Assembly (NCBI GenBank): GCA_026936325.1
Contig: JAPTHN010000001.1
Location: 164,408,138-164,472,137 of the forward strand
Origin: Platynereis dumerilii
Lineage: Eukaryota > Annelida > Polychaeta > Phyllodocida > Nereididae
Length of the DNA stretch: 64,000 nucleotides
Reading direction: 5' to 3'
The notes beneath the pieces were generated by a model. It was given only the letters and a program-made list of their open reading frames with translations. It was not told the DNA's origin and searched no databases. Below are positions 35,822 to 47,420 of the stretch, one piece after another. A program made the position numbers and the translations under genes. Position 1 is the first letter of the stretch. Each line of letters begins with the position of its first letter.

Positions 35822-38430
35822 TAATGTTCTTTGGCTTCTTGCTCCTTGCTGCTCAGTCGGCGTGTGGTCCAGCAACCTTTTCCTGCTTTTCTTCTCCCCT
35901 CTTTTTTTCGAGCCATTTAAACGACTTGACTGCCACCTACGACCCACTAACAATCGTCTCTAACCAGGAGATTGAACACAATGTTTGCGGCCCAGATATA
36001 AGGGAGCTTAGCTGCCAAAAAACTGCATGTTGGGATAATGAACAAAAAAGACTGCTATTGACTTGGACAACTTAACCCCTTTGACACGGGTTTTTGAATC
36101 CCTTGTCATTCACTGCTGATGGTGGAGACGTCACAAAAACTGGGGTAGAACTCATGTTACTGCCAACACAATGCCTGGCTCTGCTGGCCCGGTGTTATCA
36201 AGCACTGACATAGTGGAGCATGGGGAAACCTTTCCTAATGGATAATGCAATAATGAATAAAATGCTGTGTCAGTGAGCGTGCCAGTGGTGTGTCAGGTGT
36301 ACTTGTCAGATGCGTGTAACTGTATACCCCTGTTATGTTAGCAGCATCGACCAGGCCCTTTGCTGCAGACCAAGTGAGCACTGAGCGGTGACCTTGACCT
36401 TGCACCTCCCAGTCACAGCTGCGAGAGGCCACCTAAGGGCCAGCACAGGCCATGGACGCTTGATTGCTTTCACTTTGTTCCAAGGGCTGATGGTGGCTGG
36501 CAAATGGTGAAGATTTGGGACAGATTTAGCCAGGTCCTGTGGGGGCAAGGGTGGGTGACTGGCGGCACATGGCTTGGCCCTTCCTAATTACGGCTGATCT
36601 ATCCTGGGCGAGCAGAAAGGGCGCTTGCCAGGGCCATCAATGTGTCATTAGGTGTTGCTGTGTGATCCCTAGAAGCCCTGCCCTGCTCTGCCCAGCTCTG
36701 CTCAGCCCTCTGCTATCATCTCCCAGGCTGCCATTCCACAAATCTCTCCTTCTGCTCCTGTCTAGCTACCACATGTCCCTGTAAACTGGAACACCCACAT
36801 ACAACACATAGATCATCACAATATCACACAATCTGAAGATCTAAACAGATACAAAATCATGTAGTGGATGATAAGAGACAAGTTGCAAGTATTGAATCTC
36901 CTTCGGTGGTGAAATTATGGCACATCTTGTTGAGCTAAGGTCAGAGAGAGCCAGGGCTAGAGTCTGGTGAGAGGCTAGTGGCGTACCAAGGGACATATAG
37001 CAGAGAAAAGGCATCAAAAGCAGCCGAGGTAATTTAGTGGAGGCCACGAGAGGAAGTGTTCGGCAGGGGATCAGAGGGATCTGCGCATGCGTACGGCCCT
37101 GGGCATCGTTTGGATCCAGTCTGATCCGGGCAGATCCAAGCACGTTCTAGGCAGAGGCAGGCTACTGAAGTGCTGGTCCATCTATACCAGGGGACTCTCT
37201 CTAGAGCACCAGCTTGTAATGTGGAAATGCTGCAGCCAAACTCCTTCTTGATCGTCCTCCTATACAGAAGCAAAACACTGCAGCTGACAGAACCAGAACA
37301 AGACTCCTCGGACTCCTCACATCCCCACACATTCAGCACACACACTCAGGGCACACACACTCCAGGCAATAACCACGAGCACTGTGAGCATGGGCTCGTA
37401 GCATACTTGCATTAAATGCAACATCAAATACAGCAAAGTCAAGGATAGTGGGACAACCACACAGAGAAATAGAGATAGACACACGCCCCAGCACAATGAC
37501 ATCACTGTCAACATGTTGCCTAATCCTGGGGAAAAGTTATCCGCAATAATGCTGCTTTTCAGTAACGTCATATTGAGCAAATATCCCATAAAAGGCTGGC
37601 CATGGAATCAATAGGAGATTTGAGGAATGTAAAAGACAAGAAGGCAATGGGTGCAGTGTGTCATTGGGTGGGGCATGTTACATTCAACATTTCTGAAAGT
37701 CAATTGAGTAAAGCTACAGTAATGCTACATGTATGTACATGGTAAGAGGTAAAATAAGGCAGTACTCACCATTGTGGAGGTCCTTAATTCCAATAGTTGT
37801 CCTTTTAGAGTCCTGGCACAGGGTCCTGTATCTCATGGAGTCCTGTGGCACCCAGTGGGACATCGTGGAGCACACCATGGAGCACATCCAGGACAGATGA
37901 CACCCACTTCCTCCTCGTGGCTGTATCCAGATTCTTTGCTCATCTCCCGGGCAAACACAACGCCATTTTCATGTTCAATTACACAGTTCACTTGAATTAA
38001 AACATGCAGCCAGTAAAAGATGAGACGGTGGGAGCCGGGATCATCTTGCATTTGAGTCCCTCTGAGTCTCTCTGAGTCCCACCTAAGCTACAGTCCATCA
38101 GACTCAAGGACAGCTGTTAGTTGCCTTGGTTTGTGTTGTCAGTCCACAGTGTTGTTTCTCAAACTCTCACATCCTAAAAGTCCATGGTTTTATGTGAAGT
38201 TAATTCACATGTGAGACTTCTTCTAAAAGCAGCACCGGGTGGATAAGAGGGGGGTGCACAGATGTAGAGGCCCCTGTTGCCAGTTGGTGACTAACTGTAT
38301 TTCACACAACAAGCCAGACATCCTTCAGCTAGCTGGCCCAGACGATTTGCAATGGAAATTTGCAATGGAAATGAAGGCACACAGCCTGAGAGGAACCCCC
38401 CTGCCTAGCAGCCTGTTTTCTGGTCATGCT
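35822..38430. other. Intergenic DNA, nothing recognised
   Basis: Contains low-complexity CTGCCCTGCTCTGCC-type sequence near 36675-36715, short CATGGAGCACATC-type direct repeats near 37840-37890, and GAGTCCCTCTGAGTCTCTC repeats near 38052-38080. The ORFs here have no domain. A Sox or homeodomain role for parts such as 36540-36660 cannot be judged. Confidence 0.5.
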
Positions 38431-39350
38431 ACCTAGTAGCACGGTCATTAATATTTCATATTGCATTTGTACATATTGATGTGGCGAAGATTCGCTGCCG
38501 ACCCCGGACCCCCAGTAAATTAGCACTGGCGGAGGGAAGCAGGCTGGGAGCCGACCCCCCCGGAGCCGCCGACCTGCTACATGGCATGCATCCTAATGAC
38601 GGGCCCAGCATCCTACTCTGTATTCCGGGCACATCTTGACCTGGATGGAGCAGCGAATATCAAATAGAGAGTGTCGGCGCTGGGCTCTCTAGTTGGCCCC
38701 CAGCTCACTATCAACCGTGTTTACGTGGGTCTTACAAGAGAACGGCTTCACAAACTGCCCTTGACCTTGCCTATAGGTTTCATTGGCCTTAATAGCACTT
38801 CTGCTCTAGTCTATGTGTAGCTCTAGATCTATCCCTATTGCTATTCACCACACATCTTTTGGCAAAACTAACTGCCTCTTTTTTATGGGCTTACCAGCGC
38901 TTGGTTTTCACTATCGATTTTACCACTACCATCCCCAGTGAAATGCACAATATTAGCAACTCCGCTCTGACAGCTATATATATATTCAATAAAGTGAATG
39001 TTTGTTCAATTTGCAAATACAGAAGTCAATCCAGTCCATTATTCTACATATCTGAATGATCAGGATAACTGTCAGATGGCTAAACACTGGCTGTAAAGAG
39101 CGGAGAGCTCGAAAGGAAGTCCTGTGCATTGAGCATCACAACATTGCAGGGTGACACAAATGAGCTGCTTTTATCAACATTAACTAATTTCCCCTCGCTC
39201 AAACTAAGTTGTTAGCGCGGGCTGAGGCATAATTCGCGTAGTTGGAATCCGAGTGTCTCGCAAGGGCCTAATTGCAGAGGGCAAGGTAATTTATCGATGA
39301 CATTAGAAAGCTTAGCACGTCTTCATTAATAGAAGGCCCTGTGTTGCCCA
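38430..39350. promoter_or_regulatory. Candidate noncoding regulatory island H
   Basis: At 38480-38720 the sequence is GC- and CpG-richer than its surroundings, with words such as CCTAATGACGGGCCC. At 39180-39320 there are dense homeodomain cores. A degenerate motif copy (CATCCCCA, followed by GTGAAA) lies at 38930-38937. No ORF has a domain. It looks like a conserved element, but that is untested. Confidence 0.35.
38930..38937 (+). promoter_or_regulatory. Degenerate CATCCGCA-type site (CATCCCCA)
   Basis: It has one mismatch within the eight bases. The context CCACTACCATCCCCAGTGAAA shares CCACTACCATCC with the second copy of pair 1 and CAGTGAAA with pairs 3 and 4. Confidence 0.3.
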
Positions 39351-40477
39351 TGCATCACCCAATTTCCCTCAGCACAGCCATGTTAGTCAGCATTCTAGCT
39401 CTATCAGCAATCCACACCTCAGAAATGGCAACTTCACGAACACCCCAAGTGACAATCACACAAGACAGAAAAGGCAGCTACATGGCCAACAAAATAGCAA
39501 TGTATTCATTCCAATATCACCATCATCAAAATAAAAAGACCACAAAACATCACAGCACTGGCTCTAGTGAACTAAAACTGTTACACAGCATGCACTCAGA
39601 TGTCCTGTGGTGTTTTTGAAATGTTTTTGGATGTTATTGGTGTTGCAAGTTAGACTGTTGTTTTTTAAAGGTTTGATTTAATACCAATTGAGATCACTGT
39701 GGAAACACTGCTGGTGTTTTCATTTACCAGGTTGCAATGTTTTGAAATTGTATTTCTGTTTTTTAAGCAACGAGAATTACTGGATCAATTCTAGTCAACA
39801 GAGTTGACGTTCAAGTAATCTTGGTTAAGGCAAATGCAATTTGACTTCAGATTTTAATAAAAAGTTGCATAAATTGAAAATACAACCCTGATATTGACAT
39901 GATCTGAAATTGCTTCGAGTTTATGTTGCTAGTTTTTTGCTTGCATGCAAACGTCAGTAGGTGAACCTAAATAGTTGTTGGCAAAATGCTTTCAATTTGA
40001 ATTGTCAGATTTGAAATTGAACCTCCCACATGCACATTGCAGATCATATCAAGAGTTCAACACATGCCTAGCTAATGGCGATTTAATATGACAGTTACAG
40101 GAGCGAACATGTTCTTCCCCACAGGTCAACTCTGAACTGACTGACTGACAGCTGGCCTGATAACTGCCCGTTTGTTTCAGTTCACCCGATAATTAAAAGG
40201 GCAATTTCTGGGAACATCTGCCCGGTGCTGTCATGGTGGCAAGGCAACGGACCCAAAAGGCAGCCAAGAGATGGCTGAGCACAGAGATGGGATGGGAGAT
40301 AGCACATGAGCTAAAGAATGGAGCAGTGTCAACTTGGTTGAGGTTGAATCTTTGTGTTTTGGAGTTTTCAGTGTTAAAATTCAGATATTAGATCAATGTT
40401 TCACTGTCAAATAGTTATATATTAAGAATGATAAGTACAAAGAAGTCATAATACTGGTCAAAATATAAATAATACGG
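39351..40477. other. AT-rich intergenic DNA, nothing recognised
   Basis: No domain is seen in the open frame at 39341-39619. A more complex part lies at about 40100-40320. Confidence 0.5.
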
Positions 40478-40590
40478 AATGAGTGATTTACGAAATGAGC
40501 CATTGATCTACACAATGAGTGATTTACGAAATTAGTGATTTACAGAGTGAGTGATTTACGAAATTAGTGATTTACAGAATGAGTGATTTA
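40478..40590. repeat. GTGATTTACGAAATTA short tandem repeat
   Basis: About five copies of GAGTGATTTACGAAATTA or GAGTGATTTACAGAAT-like units with a period of about 18 bp, mildly diverged, just before the palindromic MITE. Confidence 0.8.
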
Positions 40591-40630
40591 TAATCAGGGA
40601 AGTTGTGTAAAATATCTATGATTTATACTA

Positions 40631-40819
40631 CACTCTAAAAAATGTCGGGACAAAATTGGTTTTTTAGATTCAAAATGGTTTTTTGAAAAACCAAATTTCA
40701 ATGCAAAACCAACATGGATTTTTAAAAAAATCCATGTTGGTTTTTTGCAGTGAAATTTGGTTTTTCAAAAAACCATTTTGAATCTAAAAAACCAATTTTG
40801 TCTGAAATTTTTTAGAGTG
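40631..40819. mobile_element. Palindromic MITE with TA target duplication
   Basis: The element is an almost perfect inverted repeat with two arms of about 94 bp. Its ends read CACTCTAAAAAAT and ATTTTTTAGAGTG, flanked by TA on both sides (40629-40630 and 40820-40821), as in Tc1/mariner-type insertions. The arms differ at only a few positions. Inside, GGTTTTTT and CAAAATGG words repeat. It has no coding capacity and would need a transposase supplied elsewhere. High arm identity suggests recent activity or selection for arm pairing. The family is inferred from ends and TA flanks only. Confidence 0.85.
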
Positions 40820-40822
40820 TAG

Positions 40823-42256
40823 AACTCAACAAGTTGCACAAGTTGCAGTGCTATTTACAAGGCTATAGTTCCCAGTTTGGGTGCTTTGCTTTTTGTGCAC
40901 CGGGAGGAGACAGTTGAGAAGGCTTGCAAGTCTTGTCTCGGGACATTCTGTTTGCCCCTGCTAAACTAGGCCCCTAACTGGGGTGATTAATGAGCAGAGA
41001 GTACACAGGGAGAGGTCAGCTAGCCAAACATTATCGCAGTCTAGGAAAACGCCAATGCCTGCCTTGTTATTGCTTTAATTGTTATTGCTTATCACTGGAG
41101 ACAATGTTAAGAGCCAATCAACGACTCCCTCCTGACTCTTTATTACAGCATATTTTACCATGAAAGGGGCAATATAGAAGCCATCTATGGGAGCCATCTA
41201 GGGGCTGGCGTTATGCTTGACTTGTAACACACTTTCTTGAGCAGCTAAACTTCTTTTTGACTTTATAGAGCTCTAAAGCAAAACACAAAACAGTGAAGGA
41301 GAATAGCAGGTACAGCATAAATCAAAGCGGACAGCCCTACAAATTGCTTTTCAATTAGTTCTGCCAATAGACTCTGCTTTTGCTGAACTATAATTAAATG
41401 TCACTGAGACTTCCGTGAGAGCCACCAACCATATTTATCTGGGGCACCAAAAATCACCTTTCAAGATTATAAATCACTCAAATTGCCCGTAAAAAGCCCA
41501 AAAGTGAGCAACTTATTTCATGCTATGTGTGCTGTGAAAACACTCACTACTTAAACTGCCTCAGGCTACTTGTTGTCAGTTTTTTAACTTTCAAAAATTT
41601 CATATTTGGATGACTTAGAAAATTTACTTGTATAATTGGTAAACAGTGTAACATTATCCACACCTGGCAGCCAGGCTATAAAGTCAGAAATAGTTAAGTC
41701 AGTCGACGTTATATAGGCAAAATTACCATTAATGTGCAGTTGTGGTGATGTTTTTTTTTACCTGGCCAGAAATAACATGGTAATGTTTTGATGGCAGTTA
41801 AACTGCACAGGGGAGGCCACATTGCCTCATTATACTGTGAATAGCCAGTATTAAAATGTATTAAATTGTGTCATAGGGATTTTTATAATAGCATTTAATA
41901 CATGACCAGACAGTGTGACTTGTGTTTGATTGATCTGGGTGTCTGTCTAGCAACCTACAGCAATATATTAAAGGTCCAAAAACGTGTGCATAGATGCGAA
42001 GCCCCTGTCAAATCAGTTTAAGCTTGATGGGTCCACAATACACCTCTTTGTGTAATGACTGACAGAAGGATTTTTTAAAGCTTTTTCGTTACATAAACAC
42101 GAGCTGTGTTATTAAGACACTGTAGAGGAACATGTTCTAATGTACAGAGCCCTACTTCTGGAAAATGTCTGGTCTGCCATATTTTTACATTCAATAGGTT
42201 CAACATGCATATACAGAGGTAAATAGAAATCTAGGGAGATATCATGTGATGTGCAT
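40823..42256. other. Intergenic DNA, nothing firm
   Basis: A more complex part at about 40980-41480 may be regulatory; the rest is AT-rich. No gene is recognised. Confidence 0.45.
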
Positions 42257-42330
42257 ACTGTTGTTGTTGTGATGTTGTTGGACATTGCTGAATGGAGAAT
42301 GCTGTTGTTGTTGTTGTGGTTTGTTGTTGT
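42257..42330. repeat. GTT/AAC-rich microsatellite
   Basis: Two interrupted runs of TTG triplets separated by unique sequence. They make Asn- or Gln-rich pseudo-frames on the minus strand. Confidence 0.85.
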
Positions 42331-43344
42331 CTCCTGTGCACAAGATTGACACTGCAATTCTAAATATGACAAGACATCCAAATACATGCACATTTTGAGA
42401 CGGAGATTCTAAGCAAAAACATACACAGACAAGCAGCCATAGAATCACAACAAGCACGTCCCTGATGGATATATGTGGGCATGGATGCTGACAGGAACAT
42501 CAATCAAGAATTGTGATGAAGCAGGGGCCAACGCTAACCTCCCCACCCCAATTGTGTGCAAAAAGGTTTAACTCCATGACTTGGCTGTTTTGACCTACTT
42601 ATCAAGCAACCTCATCTGCCCCTCAAATAGCAAGGACCATCAAAAATGCCAATTAAAAGCATTTCGCCAATTGACAAATCCACTGACTCTCAAATGCCAA
42701 ATAAATTCGGATCATTTTGCCAATGATTAGGCTGCCTGGAAATTTCAGCAGACACCCCAGAGCATTTAGGGGGAAATAACGAGAGAGGAGCCATTAAAAC
42801 ATGTTGAATGTCATTTGCAACTGGGTCACTGGGTTTGCCTTTCCATGTTGTATTCGCTATGCAGGCTGCAGTTAAACTAGTTAGATGCCTTGTGAAATGT
42901 CCGTCCCACTCCAATTAAACACCATGTTATTCGGTTAGCTTGAGTTTCTCTGCTACTAAAGTAATACACAAGTACAAGGTGGTCAGGACTCAGGAGGCGT
43001 ACAAGAAACGCTTTTAAACTTATTTTGCTAAAATAGAACGTTATACTGGTAAAGAATTCTGATATTTCAACAACATTTGACACGACGATCTGATCTATTT
43101 ATGAAGCAGTAGCCATGTCATTGAAGCAGCCAGGGGATGGCCAGCCGGGGGATCTGTTTTGATTGATTAGCCATGAATTGACAGAGTGCACGAACTGGCC
43201 CTGTGCCTCCGCTGTGTGCCAACTGCTGTCCAACACAAACTGACCAACACAAATGGCCAACACAAATGGCCAACGACATCACAGTGCACAGCCTCTGATG
43301 ACCATGGGGCATCGTGACAACTAACCCTTCCCACACCTCCTATA
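42331..43344. other. Intergenic DNA with small GGCCAACACAAAT repeats
   Basis: Three imperfect AATGGCCAACACA units lie at about 43238-43275. The part at 42600-42940 (TTAAAAGCATTT, TTGACAAATC, CCAATGATTAG words) may be a regulatory island. No gene is seen. Confidence 0.4.
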
Positions 43345-43425
43345 GTTTCTCCAATGCTAGGCTCCTCGCCAATGCTCTCACCAACGCCCCTCACCAATGC
43401 TCTCACCAATGCCCCTCACCCAATC
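43345..43425. repeat. CACCAATGCTCTCACC repeat
   Basis: Four imperfect copies of CACCAATGC(T/C)(C)CTCACC-like units, period about 15-16 bp. Confidence 0.75.
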
Positions 43426-44214
43426 CCCTTGACGTATAAGTCAATTTGGCTTTTCTCGTGGCCACCTCAAGGCCACTCAGCAGCAGCCAGGTCCTGCCAA
43501 CAATAGCAGACACACAAACTGGACAAACACGAGAAACAATTTGTGGGACCTGCTGGTGACTTGTGCTTTACTCTGCCCATGCTTTGGTCAGTGGTCATGG
43601 CTGTGCTCACCCTGCTATCTGTGTTTGTGGAGCTGCCTGGCTGCTGGACCCTACAGGCTGCACTGCCACCAAATTGAGACTTAGTCGGACGTCTGTACAC
43701 ATGGGTCTGTTTGGCCACCACAGGTTATTGATGGTCAGCTGCTGATGCTGCCCTTCTTACTATACTCAGTATACTGATGTTGCTCACATGATGCCAGTGT
43801 TACTGATGCTATGCTATTGCCACTGAGTCTACTGCCAATGATGCTACTTGTGGAGGCAATATGGCACAGGCCATCATCCGACCACCTTTTTGCCTTTCAC
43901 CATTTTTAGCTGCTGCCCTGACCTGACACCGGGCCCTAACACCCCGGCCTTTGTTGTGACACATTTGCTCGTCTATTGTAGCCCCAGCTTGTTGCCCTGC
44001 TATGGTCAAGAAAAAGGCCATTGAAGCTACCCCCATTTTCAACACGCTGCCAATGTCAGAGTAGATTGATGCCCACTAGCTGTTTCGGCGGCCATAATAG
44101 TGCACCTCAGCAGAGCACTCAGCAGCTCAATCAAAGAGAGCAGCCGCCTGTCCCCCCAGGGCTAATCCCTTCCCTGATTAACCAAGTCACCTACACAAAA
44201 GCAAACTGACTCCA
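43426..44214. other. Intergenic DNA, nothing recognised
   Basis: Short overlapping ORFs have no domain. The CTGATGCTG-type word recurs near 43740-43860. Confidence 0.45.
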
Positions 44215-45839
44215 TCCGTAACTTATAAAAACATACTCATTTATTGTGATTTGATCTTAAATTTGGATACAATAAAGTCCAGTCACACAGCTAGCGCCTG
44301 GGACAGCCAATAAAATCAACATTTGTTTTTTGAGGCATTTCTCAAATTGACCATACACTTTATAAGATAAAACATGCACTGCTTATCGACCACAGAATTA
44401 ATCAGGATGGAAGCACAAACAATTCAGGATAAATTAAGTTACACTTGATATAATAAACAAATGCACCATTGTGACAATAATTTACAATAAATTTAAATAA
44501 TAACAACGATTTAAATGCAAAAATAAAAGTGGGACATTTTCATGAATATTGAGATTGAAACCAAGGGGAAAGGAAAATATAACTTATACAATAATGACAA
44601 GTATCTAGGAGCCCTAAATTAGCCGAATGGAAATGCGAGAATTATGCACACTCAAACAAATGATATGTGTCTACTCCTTGAGATTATGCTATTTTTAGTT
44701 TCTGTCAATTTTGAATATTTTAATATATAATTTTTCTTTCATAAATTTTGACAGTTTTCAAGAATTTATGGGTTAATCTAGACGATCAAAATAGGAAAAA
44801 ACATTTCATGCAATTCTGACTTCTATATACTAAATTTAGACAGGTTTTTTGGTAAGAAAAAATGCGTCCCATGTATTATAGAAAAGGCCCCGTTTATGAT
44901 AGTCTCCCAGCGAGAGTTGGTTAAAACTCTGTTCTAAAGAAATTCTCCCGGACCCAATTAAGACTTAGAATCATTTCATCATTGTTATACTACTAAACTC
45001 CATACCAGCTCACATATAATTAATGCAATATCAATACACTGTACAGTGGTCAAATATAATTACAGTCTGCTTTCACAAATGAATAATAAAAACCTCTGTG
45101 AAATATCGACAAACAGAAATATGTCGAGATCATTACGAAATTATTATGACGTAGTGAACAGTTTATTCAGTCTTTCTGTGCACATTATTAGAGTTAATTT
45201 GTGAGTGTGCAATGATTGAGTAGAATATATTTACAAGTGATTCACTGGAATGTCAGGTGAGAGAGTCAGTCCACTGCATGGCAGGCCAGGCCCTTGCTCT
45301 TTTGCAGCGTTCAAGCAGCAAGGAACTGCAGGCATCAACAACAACAAATAATTGTAATTAGAATAATTAATACTCATCTGTATGAGATGCGCGATGCGTG
45401 GAGCGAGAGTTGTGTTATGCTGCTCAGGTGCACTCCGTGAAGCACAGGGCTATTTTTATGCAGTTTTAGTGCTTTTTGTTTTGCTCCTTATTATTACTCA
45501 GCAGATGGTTGAATTGACCAACCCACACAATCCCGAGGCTGAGCGCCGAGTGCGATATAGGAGCCGAGAGTGCTATGCGAGTGAGTTCGATGCAGCCACA
45601 ACTCTGTCCTGCCGAGTCCTGCAGATGTTCGTAGCAGCAACGGGGTGCACGACATTGCCCTCGTCGATCCAGCGACGACAGTCACACTCCTCGAGCGCCG
45701 TTCGAAGCATGACTGACCATCATGACGTCACACTGACAGGGATGACGTTGTTGATGACGAATCAGGACGAAGTGATGAGCGACGAGCGATAGATTATTGG
45801 GGAACTTTCGTAACTTAGGTCAAGGGGGCGATGCTATTA
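44215..45839 (-). other. Probable 3' UTR and downstream flank of the POU gene
   Basis: From the stop codon toward lower coordinates the sequence is first GC-moderate (45240-45839), then very AT-rich (44215-45240). Minus-strand AATAAA hexamers lie at 45162-45167 and 44240-44245 (TTTATT on the plus strand) and are the most direct candidates for polyadenylation; I cannot choose between them. The plus ORF at 45382-45792 (136 codons) runs antisense to this flank and has no recognisable domain. Transcript data would be needed to fix the 3' end. Confidence 0.4.
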
Positions 45840-47240
45840 CTAGGGGGACTGTTGACCATGTTGGCTGTGACTGTGCGGGTGGAGGGGCTGTCCTGGCGAC
45901 GGGTGATGCACAAGACTGGTCACCACCGAGTGATATTGGTACGGCGTGGAGGAAGAGGAGTTAGGGGTACTGGGGTGGATGACCAGGGGGGATCCAGCGC
46001 TCGAGTGCAAGGGGCTGGGGGCAGAGTCACCGGGGGCGGAGTATGTGGGGCTGTCGCCTGACGAGGAGTAAGGGGGGCTGTTAGAGTCCTGGGTCATGAT
46101 GACCTCGCCGTTAGGGCCGAACTGAGGGGGTGTCATTCGCTTCTCCTTCTGTCGTCGATTGCAGAACCATACCCGAACGACCTCCTTCTCCAGCTGTAAA
46201 CTGTCCGCCAACTGAGAGATCTCCTGGGCAGCTGGCTTAGGGCATTTCAGGAAGTGCTGTTCCAGGGCTCCCTTCACTGTAACTTCTATGCTCGTGCGCT
46301 TTTTCCGTTTCCTGCCCTGAGCTGCGATTTTATCCAGACTCGTAGGGGAGCCGGAAGTGGAATCTGCTTCCTCTAACCACTTCTGTAGCAACGGCTTCAG
46401 TTTGCACATGTTCTTAAAACTCAGTTGTAAAGCTTCAAATCGACAGATCGTGGTTTGACTGAACACGTTACCGTACAAGGTGCCGAGGGCCAGACCGACG
46501 TCGGCCTGAGTAAAGCCCAGTTTGATGCGTCTCTGCTTGAATGACTTGGCGAAGGCTTCCAGGTCATCTGATGTGGGGGTCTCCTCATCTGAGTGGTCGT
46601 GGTGCTGCGGAGGCTGGTCCATGACTCCGTCCTGCAGGACCATCTGGGGGTCTCTTAGACCGGGGTGGATCACTCCCTGGCCTGGCATCATACCGTTCAT
46701 CATGTACTGAGCGTGTTGGAAGTGTGACTGACCGTTAGACATCTGGAGGTGTGGCGAGGTGACCGGGGTATGCCAGGTAGCGTGGGCCGGGTGGATCTGC
46801 TGCGGACTCCGGTGATGCATGTGCTGGTGGCCCCCTGCGTCCCCGTGCGCCGATGGCTTGATGTCCTGGCACTGCAGAGGAGATAGGGAACCCATTCCTG
46901 CAGCCCAATGGCTTGGATCCATGCCTAACCACTGCTGGTGTGCAGGGTGATGAGACAGAGGATGTCCATTTTGATGATGGTGTTGTTGAGGCATGTACTT
47001 CATCTCAGGCAGTTCTCTGTGGTACTGAACTTGGTGGTGTGAAGTGGGCACCTGCATAGTGTCCAGCGATAGAGCGTCCGTGCTGGGAATGGAAGTCATC
47101 GGGCCCGAACCTAAGTATGGATTCGCAGCAGTCGTGGCCATCGTTTGTAAAGCAATCACTTGATCTGACTTGCAAAATGCCTGCTCACCTAATGCGTTAT
47201 GCATGTGTACTGAAGTTGTAGCTGGCTGAGCGCTAGACAT
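45840..47240 (-). CDS. POU3F: POU class III transcription factor (Brn1/2/4 type), intronless
   Basis: A 466-residue nuclear DNA-binding protein that controls transcription, typically in neural and ectodermal development. In the POU3 family the POU-specific domain and the homeodomain bind the two halves of an octamer such as ATGCAAAT. The POU-specific domain spans about residues 219-293 ([20 protein letters not shown] onward) and the homeodomain about 310-369, with recognition helix [13 protein letters not shown]. Both look complete, joined by a linker of about 16 residues. The N-terminal half is rich in His, Gln, Met and Pro and the C-terminal tail in Ser, Pro and His; both lack globular domains, as usual for the family. 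The whole frame is a single exon, also common in POU3. The first Met is taken as start, but Met34 ([10 protein letters not shown], at 47141) aligns with the vertebrate POU3 start and has a stronger context (A at -3, G at +4) than Met1 (G at -3, T at +4). The symbol is for the orthology group. Confidence 0.97.
   Translation of the reverse strand: MSSAQPATTSVHMHNALGEQAFCKSDQVIALQTMATTAANPYLGSGPMTSIPSTDALSLDTMQVPTSHHQVQYHRELPEMKYMPQQHHHQNGHPLSHHPAHQQWLGMDPSHWAAGMGSLSPLQCQDIKPSAHGDAGGHQHMHHRSPQQIHPAHATWHTPVTSPHLQMSNGQSHFQHAQYMMNGMMPGQGVIHPGLRDPQMVLQDGVMDQPPQHHDHSDEETPTSDDLEAFAKSFKQRRIKLGFTQADVGLALGTLYGNVFSQTTICRFEALQLSFKNMCKLKPLLQKWLEEADSTSGSPTSLDKIAAQGRKRKKRTSIEVTVKGALEQHFLKCPKPAAQEISQLADSLQLEKEVVRVWFCNRRQKEKRMTPPQFGPNGEVIMTQDSNSPPYSSSGDSPTYSAPGDSAPSPLHSSAGSPLVIHPSTPNSSSSTPYQYHSVVTSLVHHPSPGQPLHPHSHSQHGQQSP
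46134..46313 (-). other. POU homeodomain
   Basis: Residues 310-369. It starts with the basic RKRKKR arm, which also serves as a nuclear localisation signal, and ends in the helix [15 protein letters not shown] with the POU-type Cys (position 50 of the homeodomain) followed by Asn51. Confidence 0.95.
46362..46586 (-). other. POU-specific domain of the POU3 protein
   Basis: Residues 219-293. The conserved motifs [31 protein letters not shown] and [13 protein letters not shown] are all present. I see no missing contact residue. Confidence 0.95.
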
Positions 47241-47420
47241 ATCTGAGGCGGGCGCCCCGCATCACTGATCAGCTGCGCTCTCATTGGCTGGCCCGCTTGA
47301 TTGACAGCCCTCCGTGTGCTGACTGCCCAAAGCTCTGCGCCTCCCTCCCCTCATTGGCTGGGCTTTAATGAAAATTTCTCTCTTCTTCGCAACTTATTGG
47401 AGCGGGTGCTATGCAGATTC
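47241..47420 (-). promoter_or_regulatory. Proximal promoter / 5' UTR region of the POU gene
   Basis: Read on the minus strand, three CCAAT boxes lie at 47396-47400, 47353-47357 and 47283-47287 (ATTGG on the plus strand), 156, 113 and 43 bp before the first ATG. Two share the longer word CCAATGAG. There is no clear TATA box. The sequence is GC-rich near the start codon and AT-rich further up. Since CCAAT boxes normally sit 60-100 bp before the transcription start, the nearest one may lie inside the transcript, or transcription may start close to the ATG. Confidence 0.6.

Noticed and set aside
45382-45792. 136-codon open frame on the plus strand beside the POU gene
   Set aside because: No domain; it is antisense to the probable 3' flank and its residue composition is not protein-like.
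46522-46710. Open frames antisense to or shifted within the POU coding region
   Set aside because: Shadows of the POU frame.
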